From Marchantia polymorpha subsp. ruderalis (taxonomy: Eukaryota > Streptophyta > Marchantiopsida > Marchantiales > Marchantiaceae): a stretch of 64,000 bases of DNA. Positions within the stretch are counted from its first letter, which is position 1, and the number at the start of each line of letters is the position of its first letter. Both the position numbers and the translations under genes were made by a program. The notes below the pieces were generated by a model that was given only the letters and a program-made list of their open reading frames with translations, was not told the DNA's origin and ran no database searches. Shown in pieces: positions 10,701-20,200 of the stretch. The DNA lies in contig AP031358.1 in assembly GCA_037833965.1 (NCBI GenBank), positions 11,354,001 to 11,418,000 of the forward strand, read 5' to 3'.

Positions 10701-10878
10701 CCCAAGCTTAGCGATAGTACGTGCTAGCTTGAGGTGCATGCTGTGTGGGTCGGCTGGTAAGGCGGCCCGTATGTTGGTGTGTGATAGGTGCTCTAGGGGA
10801 TGGCACATGTCGTGCCTAACTCCGCCTATCGATGTTATTCCGGCTGGACGATGGGTTTGTCCTCGATGTACTTCATAG
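7756..10878 (+). CDS. Reverse transcriptase, RNase H, integrase and PHD-finger region of the retrotransposon
   Basis: The reverse transcriptase shows FLPFGLKNAPAEFQ near 8345 and the catalytic YIDDILVF near 8433 (about residue 226). RNase H follows, with the TD of YHLHTDWSMLG near 8875, EGECLAAVWA, and TDHQPLKW near 9077. Integrase has an HHCC zinc finger (HEELGHFGVKRTY to CMVCDRV, about 9640-9760) and a D,D-35-E core: SLDFAGP near 9835, TDQGTEF near 10017, and the Glu of GLAERVVQ near 10120. A GDYVYLQQ-type linker follows near 10510. In place of the chromodomain seen in chromoviruses, the C terminus (about 10735-10875) is a complete PHD finger: CMLC, CDRC, HMSC and CPRC pairs form the C4-H-C3 zinc ligands. 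PHD fingers read histone H3 tails, so it may guide integration (inference). Confidence 0.9.
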   Translation: MTVSPPSSVPMEEEWEPLIGSQITGGERRRLTQFLRDYRSCFAFSMKELGALIGPGIRIELASDTPIFRRPYRYSEMERDLIRGRTLDLLEAGLVELSHGEYASATVMPVKKDVHGNYTDRRMCGDYRPINRQTKSDKYAMPTPKEIFDVVGHARIFSTLDLRAGYHQLPIREEDKTKTAFWGVNSHGKDCLYQWRFLPFGLKNAPAEFQRVMDRILAGLDFVRCYIDDILVFSDTVEQHQIHLQIVFERLRAHGLKLHHGKCKFFQEKVEYLGHVIYPGGLGVQQAKVEAIARIPRPTDVSRVRAFMGLANYYRRYVKGFSAIAKPLNQLLKSDQEWQWGDEQERAFVELKARLVAAPILRRPIRGRPYHLHTDWSMLGLGAVLTQRDDEGKEFVVAYASRSNNAAESRYSSYEGECLAAVWAVAHFRCYLFGTQFTLVTDHQPLKWLMESDKLTGKLARWALILQEYDFQVVHRPGVANLDADGLSRNPCTSQDDDTGARWHGEIDEEMVPGWHASAFMCWLRGNSSREDHLTSYSSQRVDGRSPDPEVEDGGVDQRDVHDDALVLEFLRTSMVPGTVGAKERDRVLQRAKRYRLEGSHVLRVWEDGRVRVVPHPAQRARIVRHAHEELGHFGVKRTYSLLLGQYWWRGMHTQVQQLVSRCMVCDRVRASFNAPTPVLHPLPIMGLGYRWSLDFAGPLPLTVRHHRYVLVMVEHFSKWIELVALPDKASEGVAYAFLDRVLSHYGAPAEVLTDQGTEFEGEFQVLCDKALIDHRTTSRDHPEADGLAERVVQTVKRALRKYGLQKGHLGDWDIQLPWLAMGYRFSRQASLASFSPYFLLYGRDPDLPTSIRRESSEVVNLDDPNMWVRVCSQRAELFRRVMPAAFENLAIAQHRDTLRYATIRGGGYRPSIRRFHVGDYVYLQQTAPTTLDVTAGRTILRVREVLPSGVLLLEGRDGVVWKDHVRNCAPCHLPNVDGTMDPSLAIVRASLRCMLCGSAGKAARMLVCDRCSRGWHMSCLTPPIDVIPAGRWVCPRCTS

Positions 10879-11049
10879 GGGTAGATGACTTGATCTTCAC
10901 ATGTTATGAATTGCAGATAGGCGACTAACGATGGGGCGACATAGCACCCGGCCTACTGGTTCGCGCACCCACGAAGGTGTATAGCATGTAGTTGTAGATG
11001 GGGCTACCTGGGAGTCAGAGGGACCTGACCGCCAGCTAGGGGGGCGAGT

Positions 11050-11165
11050 TGTGACATTTGAGTGTGTACTCTCTCGCGCCTTATATGTGTGTATGTGTGT
11101 GCGTATGTGTATGGGAGTAGCATGTCAGCGATGTAGAGTGTATGGCGATATGTATTCGCACGACA
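11050..11165 (+). repeat. 116-bp terminal direct repeat, copy 1 (3' LTR or its start)
   Basis: It begins TGTGACATTTGAG and ends CGCACGACA, with TG...CA borders, right after a purine tract. An identical copy lies at 11462-11577. It contains a GT-rich segment (tatgtgtgtatgtgtgtgcg). Confidence 0.75.
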
Positions 11166-11266
11166 GCTGTCATGTAGTTACGAGTCGGCTCACGAAGTCC
11201 AGACACTTACTATATTTAGCCGTAAAGTTAGGGTTCCGGTCACGAGGGGTATACAGTCGGGGACGG

Positions 11267-11290
11267 CTCGAAGAACGTCAGTTCTTCGAG
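11267..11290 (+). other. Perfect 10-bp hairpin between the two 116-bp repeats
   Basis: Arms ctcgaagaac (11267-11276) and gttcttcgag (11281-11290) enclose a gtca loop. It may be part of LTR structure or a termination signal; the function is unknown. Confidence 0.6.
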
Positions 11291-11461
11291 TCGAGCCTGG
11301 AAGCGTTGGGAGCGTAGAGTGACTTCCCCTTTTGCGTCGACCTGGATTCTCCGAGTGTGGAGTGGGTTGGGCTTGACTCATGTTTGTGACGGTGACGGTT
11401 TGTTACCAGTAGGGTAATTGACCGACGAGAATTCCAGTGGGGAATTCCCGTACATTTCAGT

Positions 11462-11577
11462 TGTGACATTTGAGTGTGTACTCTCTCGCGCCTTATATGT
11501 GTGTATGTGTGTGCGTATGTGTATGGGAGTAGCATGTCAGCGATGTAGAGTGTATGGCGATATGTATTCGCACGACA
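11462..11577 (+). repeat. 116-bp terminal direct repeat, copy 2
   Basis: It is identical over 116 bases to 11050-11165, with 296 bases between the copies. The base after it (11578) is already LINE sequence read on the minus strand, so this marks the right border of the retrotransposon. Either the LTR is about 528 bp and repeats its own ends, or a 412-bp LTR is followed by the start of another copy. Confidence 0.75.
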
Positions 11578-14250
11578 AGTACCACAAGATGAAAAGCATA
11601 ACGAAGTTGACGATTATTGATTTGCCCACAAGCAACAATTGACTTGTAGTTCAGTATTTGAGTTTCTTGGTGATTTTGGTCGCAAGGAACGCATCGACAT
11701 CCACTGTCTCTAGCAAAATTCCAAATGGTGTGACCAGCAGTTTTGACAGCTTTCAAGGTGCTGCAATATGTCATCCAAAAGTGTTCACCCATTGGGGAGG
11801 ATCTGCATTGCCGAACCAATAGAGGTCATATTTGACTCTGTTCAAGCGAAGCCCCGTCGCTTGTCCGAAGTCTTCCAACAGCGTTGATGCCGATTCCAAG
11901 TTTCGCTGAGATCCTTGGAGTGCAAAAGTAGTGTCATCTGCGAATTGGAAAAGAGTGTTGGTTTGCTTCATCGAGTAACCTGATGCATTTGAGGCGGCTA
12001 GACGCCATCACAGCTTGAGTTGCATATGCCAATGCTTCGGCGACGATCATAAAGAGGAACGGCGCTAACAACACTCCAGTCCAACACCCCGTCTAATTAG
12101 GAACTGAGTTGTACACATACCGTTAATTGACACGGTCGCTGATGCATCTTCAAGAAGGAGTTTCATAATAGTTACAAGTGTCTCCGTAATACCCATCCGC
12201 GTCAAAGCCTGGAATAAAAAGTCCCAATTCACAGAATCATACGTTTTGCAAAATTGAGTTTCAGCATGATTAGTGATTGATTCGATTCTTTCGCCCACGC
12301 TATTGTTTCATGCTCCACCAGCACCGTGTCTAAGATATAGCGAGCAAGGAGGAAAGCCAATTGACCCTCATGAATCATTTCGGGGAGTTCAGCCTGAAGA
12401 CGAATTTGAATTGTCTTTGCCAAAATTTTGTAGACACTATTCAACATTGTGATGGATCACCAATTTTGGATATATTCCAGATCTCCATCTTTCGGCAATA
12501 GCAAGAGTGAATCTTTATTCATCCCTGGCGGCAGCTTCCCTTTAGTGATCGATTCAGTGATCATAGTCGTAAATTCCTATCCCATAATATGCCAGAACTG
12601 AAGCTAGATTTATGTCAAGACCCCGTCCGGCCTGAAACTCTTCTCGTTTGACATCTAGTCGAGAACGTTACGCAATTTTGCATTATCTATAGTCCTTCTA
12701 AGTGCTGCAATGACTGGGCCGGAAATCAATCCACCAAGTTATTCGGTAATAACCCCAGGATTGTCGCTTCGGCAAGATCTGATTGAGACGACTTGGGTGC
12801 TGCAACGTACAATTCGGTATAGTAAGCTAGTGCACATGCTTCTACTGCAGCTTTCTTTGTAGCCCTTATTCCATGTTCATCGTGAAACGCTGATATTTAA
12901 GCTGATGGTCCACGCTCCTAGACTACTCTAAAAAATTCTTTACTAATTTGGTCACCCTTGAACTTCCATTGGATGCGAAATCTTATTTTTCTCCTTGCTA
13001 GTTTTTGGTCCTGAAGTTCCAATAGCTTCATTCGACACTCCTCACGAGCTTGCATGAACAACACATCATTAGTATGAATTTGGACCTACCACGTAGCTTC
13101 CTCAAGATCTTTAGAAATAGCCTCCTCGTCTGCCCGAAAGCTTGCTGCTTTGGTGCGGTACATGCCTTGGTAGAATCGAATAACCTTGCGTAATTTGGCG
13201 AAGAAGGTAAGAATGTGATGGACGTCCTTCCAGATGCTTCGAATGGATGGCGCTGCTTCTTCCAGCCACTTTGAGTTCATTTTCCAATGTGTGATTTTTG
13301 CCGGTTTGTCTTCCAGTTGAACCGAAGCAAATACTAGGTGGTGATCCAACCTAGTCAAATCGCCTTTGATTGTGTAAAGGGTTAACTTGGGTTCCAGTGC
13401 ATTCGCAATATTTTTGAAAAGATAAAGTATGTCAAGTCTAGCCATAGCGCGATCATCTTCTTCTCGATTGTTGGTCCATGAGAATCTCAAACTTCCGGAC
13501 GATGGTTGATGATCCTCGGGGTTAAGGCTGGTCTTCATTGCGTCAAATAAAACGCATTCTCAGAAGAGGATAAAGGTGCCGCTCAGTCTGGTAGTGTCCG
13601 CTGTGTAACCCACCATATTGAAGTCTGTTGAAGTTGTTTACATAAGATGCATATGTACGGTGACTCATTTATTGATTACGCCCACATTGCCCCCCGGGAG
13701 AGGCCTTGAAATATTAGCCATAGGGCTTTATTTTGAAGTATTGTGCCATGGGCGCTCACACTCCTAGCTCATCTAGGATGCATTAGGGACATGACCCCGC
13801 CACATCCGGCACCCGAGACATCTGCTACATGACCATATTCTACTGTGACTTCAATGCCATAACAAGTAGCTTGCCGCCAAAGTCGATGACCTGTTTGTTG
13901 TAAAGCCAAACCTCTAAGCTTGTGTTCCGGTATGTTGACAACGTTTGATAACGGATTGCATGAGTGGTAGTATCTTGAACAGTATCCACTGCGGCACTTT
14001 CATTGAGGCCGCAGACATTTATAGTCACGATGTTGAACTTCATACTTCATCTGAAGGAGCTGTAGCGGCTCCGGCGCTCTTGGTGATAACTCTTCTAAAT
14101 CCCCAGATGTTGTACGATGGGGGTCAAACCGTGGCCGAAGTGTTGATTTGCCTTGCTGCAACTCTAAAGTTACGCAATGATACCGGGACGCCTCATGTTG
14201 GAAGGGTGACTCATTTCTCTTATCCGTCACTAGCGCCTCGTTCATCATTA
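11578..14250 (-). mobile_element. Decayed LINE (L1-type): endonuclease and reverse transcriptase
   Basis: Read right to left on the minus strand. An endonuclease start lies near 14043 (MKFNIVTINVCGLNES), its C-terminal part with RLDHHLVFASV near 13330, RT fingers/palm NSVYKILAKTIQIRLQ near 12440, KTYDSVNWDFLFQALTRMG near 12240, and the catalytic FADDT near 11940. The coding trace continues as VGKxTIVNFVM down to about 11590 and then stops abruptly at the retrotransposon border. Frame changes and stops are scattered through it, and RT thumb and C-terminal parts are missing. It once made an endonuclease/RT for target-primed retrotransposition and is dead now. The gypsy element to its left probably inserted into it; the rest of the LINE was not found on the far side. 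Confidence 0.85.
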
Positions 14251-15065
14251 GTAGTCCATCATCACCTCTACGTTTGTCCGCGTCTTGCTAACCACCGTCA
14301 GATCTGGGGTACTCGGGTTGCTCGTCCGATTTTGCATGGCGTCGTACCAAAGACGAGGATCGAGAACGCAAGTCATACACTCTTGCCGTTGACACTCATA
14401 CTACTCGATCACGTAAAGCCTTCCTTTCTCATATAAACAAATTGAACTTTGCTGATGTCACCTTTTTTTCTCCTCCACAGATAATGTCATGAATGTTTCT
14501 GCATTGAGAGAATGTGATGACTATGTTGTCATTAAAAAAAACTCATTTAATGGTTTTTTGGCAATGGGAAGGTTGTGTGATAAAGATGTTATCAAAATTT
14601 CTGACTGAAGAACAACTGAGAGCTGAGATTGTTTGTGAAACCTCTCTGATGTACTATGAGCACAATTTGACGGTTGGTAGTAAGTCTTTGCCAAACAATA
14701 CAAGATCACGGTAGGAGTTTCCATGAAGTCATGGCCCCAATGAATGATTGAGCTGATTAAATTTCTTTTAATCGTCAACTATGTGTAAAGCTTCAGTCTG
14801 TATTTGAGTCGGAGAAAGCATGCACATTGAAACTTCACCAAACACGGCGCACAGGCAACTTCAAAGTTTGTTAAAGCCCCGCGGATAAGTCCCCATGGAA
14901 AATACAGGTATTGACCGGCAGCCTGAGAAGCTCTTGCCAAGGTTGCTTGAGTGGACTCGCCGGAAGCAGATCCGTTTCTGGTTGTGGGGGGCATCGAGAG
15001 AAACTCGAGTGAGCAATCTAAAGCGATTATCCTACAGAACAAACACTCCCTGCACAACTGAAATC
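14251..15065. other. No recognised gene
   Basis: Only short frames without domain signatures. The left part may be the 5' end of the LINE; the right part is the target region of the young gypsy element. Confidence 0.4.
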
Positions 15066-15069
15066 GGTC

Positions 15070-15930
15070 TGTAAGACCGGGTGTTGCACATATGTACTAA
15101 GTCTTAGAAGTGGTCAAGGGAATAAGGATGATTAGCCAAGGCATAGCTAAGACTAGCTAGTTATGACTAAACTAGTTAGTTATAACTAAGTTTATCTAGT
15201 CATGACTAAGTTTAGCTACAATGTCTATAGTTGGCGGAATAATTAGCGGAGTTCTAGAAGAATGGAGTGAGCACTTCTATTTTGTCCTTTACAAGGAGTG
15301 AGCACTTCTATTTTGTCTTATACAAAAGTTCTAGATTCCAAGGGATTAGATATTTGACTAGAAGCTTGGATTTGATTGGTTTGACTAAATGTATGAAAGA
15401 TGATTGGCTAGACTAAGTCTAATGTTGACTTAGTGGCTAGGAAGCTTGTAGAAGTTTAAAAGCTTCAAATGGCATGTCGCCACCTCAACCTTGGATTCCA
15501 GAAGCTTCTAGAAGGTTTAGGTAGGCCAATGGCATGTTGCCACGTAGAGAAGGTTAGTCAAACTTACCTAGGTAAAAGTAAGTTAGGAGAAATTACCACA
15601 TGTTACTATGGTAACTTCTCAAGTAGTATAAATAGAGAGGTAGAGTAGCACCTCTCAAGCAAGTTTGGAGAGTCATGTGTGAGGACTTGTTTCAATAATG
15701 AAGGAGTGAAGTTTTCGAGTATCTTGGAGTATCGACGTGTGTTTGCGTTTATGTGAAGAGGGTGATGTGAGGAGAGTTTGTGTGTGTGAGTTGGAGTGAT
15801 ACATGAGAGTTTGTGAGAGAAGGTGTTTGTGACATGAGTGAGAGTATGAATCCTAGTCTTCTAGAACCATGATGCGCTACCACAAAGCCATCAGAGGTAG
15901 ACCTGAGTGAGAGTCAGCCCGGAGGTTGCA
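15070..15930 (+). repeat. 5' LTR of the young gypsy element
   Basis: 861 bp with TG...CA ends, identical on reading to the 3' LTR. A TATA box (tataaata) lies at 15627-15634. A duplicated sub-repeat (gagtgagcacttctattttg) lies near 15257 and 15297. Repeated variants of ctagttatgactaa occupy 15160-15215. Confidence 0.95.
15627..15634 (+). promoter_or_regulatory. TATA box in the 5' LTR
   Basis: tataaata sits about 300 bases before the LTR end, the usual place for the pol II promoter of a plant LTR. The same box recurs at 22619-22626 in the 3' LTR. Confidence 0.6.
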
Positions 15931-15953
15931 TTTTTGGTTCCGTTGCCGGGACC
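15931..15953 (+). promoter_or_regulatory. Primer binding site of the young gypsy element
   Basis: The sequence ttggttccgttgccggga begins a few bases past the LTR. It resembles the Asp-tRNA primer site (TGGCGCCGTTGCCGGGG type) known from plant Athila/Tat elements; the match is not perfect. Confidence 0.6.
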
Positions 15954-16607
15954 TCAATCTAGAAGGCGGAATGTTTAGGATTCGATTTCTAGCTCGAGAG
16001 AAAGTATCCATGAGGGATCACTTGGTGTTAACATTGGGGAATGAAAGAGCGGAGAGTGTGCTTGAGAGCGAAATTCCCTTTGTTTATCCCATAGTCTCAT
16101 ATGATAGCCTAGAAGTGATTTTGTATGTTTTGTTCACGTAAACATGTCTTTTTGAGAGAAAAGTGATTTTAGACACCGAAGAAGTATTTTTGAAGTTTTT
16201 CTTCAAAGTTTTTATTGATTTTAGATTGGAAGATAGAGAACGTTTACGTTTTTGTTTTAGGTCTAGAGCATGTGTAAACAAAAAGATATGAGAGTTAGAA
16301 GTTGAGGGGTTTTCACGGGTATCAAAAGTCTGCTCTCTGGAAAGTTTGTACAGAGTTGATTACTTTTTCTGTATTTCAATTTAGGCTTTGAAACTTCGTA
16401 CGAGTGTGTATTAGAAGATAAGCTACGTTTGAGTCAAAATTTCACTGAGAGATCACGTCTAGAGACAAAGTTATTATGATTTGAAGTTGAGGGGGTACAA
16501 AAGCAAGATAACAAAGCAAAAGTTTTTGATTTCTTCATTCACAGTTTTCGTCAAGTAGATAGCGTTTCTGGGAGAGGTCTTTTGAGTGGTTTCTGTCTTA
16601 TGGGAAA

Positions 16608-17051
16608 ATGAGTGAACAAGAAGGTTGGAAGATTAGGTTATCCAAAGTACCTCAAGGCTTGGATGTTATAGTGTCTTTAGACTCCAATACAAGAGAATTC
16701 AAGGTAGAGTTTGAAGAAAGAGTAGTGAGTCAATCTCCAAGAGTCAAACGTGAAACTTGTTTTTATTGTGGAGAGGAGGGCCATAAGGTTGTCAATTGTT
16801 CCCTACGGAACAAAGATAGAAGATTGAGGAGCAAGAGGAACTTGGGAGATTTGAAACTTCACTTGGGACCATCATCGCCACATGAATCCCAAAGCGCGAC
16901 CTTCTGTGACAATTGCGGAGTGATTGGGCTACCAGCGGGACACGAATGCAGCGGAGTGAAGGCACTTCTGGAATCACTTGTGGAAGGGTTTGACGGCAAG
17001 CTAAGTGCTGAAACAGAGAAAGTGACCTCAGCGGGTTCAAGCTCCAACTGA
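16608..17051 (+). CDS. Small zinc-knuckle protein encoded in the leader of the young gypsy element
   Basis: A 147-codon frame starts at ATG 16608 (atgggaaaATGagtg) and ends about 220 bases before the gag-pol start. It carries a classic CCHC knuckle, CFYCGEEGHKVVNC, at about residues 52-65, then a basic KDRRLRSKRN stretch. A second Cys/His cluster, CDNCGVIGLPAGHEC, lies at about residues 102-116. CCHC knuckles bind single-stranded nucleic acid. A separate nucleocapsid-like frame before gag-pol is unusual for gypsy elements, which carry their knuckle inside gag; this element has that one too. It may be an accessory chaperone or a captured host fragment. Codon use looks like that of the gag-pol frame. 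Confidence 0.6.
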   Translation: MSEQEGWKIRLSKVPQGLDVIVSLDSNTREFKVEFEERVVSQSPRVKRETCFYCGEEGHKVVNCSLRNKDRRLRSKRNLGDLKLHLGPSSPHESQSATFCDNCGVIGLPAGHECSGVKALLESLVEGFDGKLSAETEKVTSAGSSSN

Positions 17052-17271
17052 AGATGGAGATCATCATTCGAATGATGGAGAAGATGATGATGAGGGTAAG
17101 ACTCATCGTATGCCTAGGAGAGGAGAGAGCTTTGGCTATCTTGGAACAACCAATTCCTTTTGTGTTTCCTTTGATGAATTACTCAAGGATGGAGTTAGTG
17201 TTGTTTATATTGTATTAGGAAGCCCCATATAAATTTCCAATAAAAATAAAAATAAAAAAAATTAGTTGGAA

Positions 17272-20200
17272 ATGGGGAAGCTTCCGGTATTTTATGGGAG
17301 GGAGAATGAGGATGTAGAAGCTTTTGTTAGGGACTTCAAGAGGGCTTGCATAGGAAACAATGAGAGGAAGAAGGACGAGTGGGCTATGCTTTTGCCGGAT
17401 TTCTTGGAGGATTCTGCTCTCAAGTGGTACAAGGAGTACAAGAGGGAGCATTCGGAGGACGACACGTGGGAGACATTAACGGAGAACCTGATCGAAAACT
17501 TTCTTCCCAGTGAAAGTTATGAAAAGTTGATGTGTGAGGTCACCTTCTTGAAACAAGGAGAGAACGAGAAGGTGAGGACCTATGTGGAGAGAACCGAGAA
17601 GTTGGAATCTAGATTCCACGTGGTGTTGAGGAAGGGCGGAGACGAAGTGGATGCTACAATGGTGGGGATAAGGGCGATGCTCATGAAGAACTTCGTTGGA
17701 GGTTTGAGACCTGAGATTCGAAGTAAGGTGAGATACGAGAAGCCCTCTTCTAAGGCTGAAGCCATTCGAATTGCTATTAGAATGGAGGAGAGCTTAGAAG
17801 ATGATGATTCTAGCTTGGTGGCTAGAGAAGTAGCTCCACCGGTTGTAGGAAGGTCTATTGTTTCAAACACTTCTACTTCATCCACGATAGCGAATCCTAG
17901 TGTGGATTTTCAAAATGAGTTGAAATCTATCACGGAGACTCTAGCAGATCTCAAGATCAATGTAGTACAGTTGTGGGAGAAGAGGAATCAGAACGTAGTA
18001 GGAGGCTCTAGGGGGTATGGAAATTATCCTCCAAGAGGAAATCCACCTTCAGGAAACTTTGCGGTTTCTTGCTTTTCTTGTGGAGGTCCTCATTTTCAGA
18101 GGAATTGTCCTAACCCTCGACAACATGATGGAGTTCGGCACAACAACAATGCACCGGCCACGCAACAAGCCAAGGATAAGGGAGTAGCATCCATTGATGT
18201 ATTCCCTCATCAATGCACTTTTGAGAAAGGGGAGAGCTCAAAATCGAAAGTGGATATCCTTGCTCATGAGAAGAAGCGGGCCCGATTTGCGGACGAGTCG
18301 ATTTTCATGGAGGACACGCCAAGTCGAAGTACACGGTCAAGTGGAGTGAGTCAACCAAGAGTACCAAGGAAGAAGTTGGGCATGGATGACTTTTCCATTT
18401 CATCTTCTCAAGCTAAGTATGACGTGGTGGAGGATGTAGGAAATCAGAAGGCCAATATAACAGTTGGTCAGCTGATTGCCTTGAATCCAGCCATTCGGAA
18501 GGAGTTAAGAGGAGGTCTTATCTCCACAAGGACCAAGAAGCGGAAATCTAAGGGGAAGGCTCACATGAGCAATGTGGGAGTTGGGGTGGTGGATGCGGCT
18601 GCTTCGGAGGTATGTACACATGCTTCAAAGATCGAAGTGAGGATCAATGGACATGATGTATCAGATGTGTTGGTTGATGGTGGATCGGCTGTGAATGCCA
18701 TGTCTGAGAGGTTGATGCAGAAGTTGGGTATGCAACCTTCTAGACCTTCTAGCATAATTGTTGGTATGGCCAACAAACAGAAGGTAAGACCACTGGGGGT
18801 GGTAGACAAAGTTGTGGTTAGTGTGAGGGGAGTGCAAACTTTGCTTTCCTTCCAAATTCTCAAGGAAGCTAGCTACGACTTGCTGTTGGGACGTCCTTGG
18901 TTGAGGGCGGTAAGGACTACGGACCGATGGCACAAGGGCTATTTGAGGATAGGCCCAAAGAACCATCGAGTTAAGGTTCCTTTGACGAGAGGAGGGGAAT
19001 CCACCACTGACTCAGATAGACCAACTGACGAGTATTGGGAATCTGAGAGTGAAGAGAGTGGTAGCTTTTCAGAAGTTGACACAGACATCTCAACTTCTGA
19101 TCAAGAAACATCATCGGAGTACTCTTCTGATGATAATGTTCAAGTACAAGTCATTGCTGCCATGGAGTTGTTGCCTAGGCCTGGAGTGAAGAAAGATCCT
19201 GACAAAGTGGAGATGAGCGAAGAGGAGGTGTGTCGACGACTGTCCACTCTCAGGTTTGGTCCCAAGGTTACCAAGGAGGAAAAGGCAAAGTTTCTGGATA
19301 TATTTCGCAAATATATTCATGTTTTTGCCTTTAGTTACAAGGATCTTAAGCATGTGACGTTGGAGACTCATCGCATCGAGTTGGAGGAGAAAGCTCGTCC
19401 TATTCGGCAAAAGCAACGCCGAATAAATCCACCTACGGCTCTTGTGGTGAAGGAGGAGATCGACAAGCTCAAGGAGGCTGGCTTCATCTACGAGGTAGAA
19501 AATTCTGAATGGGTGTCTCCAATTGTGATAGTGAAGAAGAAGAATGGTAAGCTACGAGTGTGCGTAGATTACAAAAAGTTGAATGCTGTCACAAAGAAAG
19601 ACTACTATCCCTTGCCTTTCATAGATGAGATTCTAGAGGAGGTTGCTGGCCATGAGTGGTATAGTTTTGGAGATGGTTATAGTGGCTATAACCAAATCCA
19701 AATTGCCTTAGAAGACCAACTCAAAACAACTTTTACTACTCCATGGGGAACCTTCGCTTTTAGAGTGATGCCGTTTGGTCTATGTAATGCTCCTGCCACT
19801 TTTCAAAGGTTCATGAATAGAGTGTTTGAACCTTTCATTGGAAAGTTTGTAAGGGATTTCATAGATGATTTTTGTGTTTACGGGAGGAAAGCGGATCATT
19901 TTGATCATTTGATCAAAATACTTCAACGGCTGGAGGAAGCTAAGGCTTCACTCAATCCAGAAAAATGCATTTTTGGATGTGAGGAAGGCCTATTGTTGGG
20001 GCATATCATCTCCAAGAATGGTATAGCGGTGGACCCAGAGAAGGTGACACGGATCATGGAGTTACCTTTTCCGGCGACTTTAACCAAGTTGAGGCAATTC
20101 CTTGGTATGGTGGGGTACTATCGACGGTTCATCTTGTCCTTCTCCAACAAAGCTCATGCCTTGACAAATTACATGAAGAAGGGAGTGGAGTACGAACTCA

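Larger units (their letters stand above)
2760..11577 (+). mobile_element. Ty3/gypsy LTR retrotransposon carrying a DNA methyltransferase and a PHD finger
   Basis: Fossil or near-fossil element of the Ty3/gypsy family. Parts in order: structured leader (about 2760-3240), gag with CCHC knuckles, aspartic protease, C5-cytosine methyltransferase, reverse transcriptase, RNase H, integrase with HHCC and D,D-35-E core, and a terminal PHD finger. A purine tract (aggggggcgagt) at about 11038-11049 directly precedes TGTGACA at 11050, as expected at a 3' LTR. A primer-site-like tggtgccagttgag lies near 3155. No matching 5' LTR was found in the window, so the left border is approximate. The element sits against LINE coding sequence at 11578, which suggests insertion into that LINE. 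It looks slightly broken, with perhaps two or three breaks, and carries one internal direct duplication of about half a kilobase in the methyltransferase tail. The good state of the coding regions points to a recent origin. Retrotransposons with methyltransferases have been described in dinoflagellates and charophyte algae (established knowledge); how this copy relates to those is unknown. Confidence 0.85.

Noticed and set aside
11051-11642. Short plus-strand frames across the 116-bp repeats
   Set aside because: They arise twice because the repeat is duplicated, and encode low-complexity CVRMCMG-like stretches with no family match.
15926-16141. 71-codon frame just after the left LTR of the young gypsy element
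   Set aside because: It overlaps the primer binding site and has no domain; probably chance.
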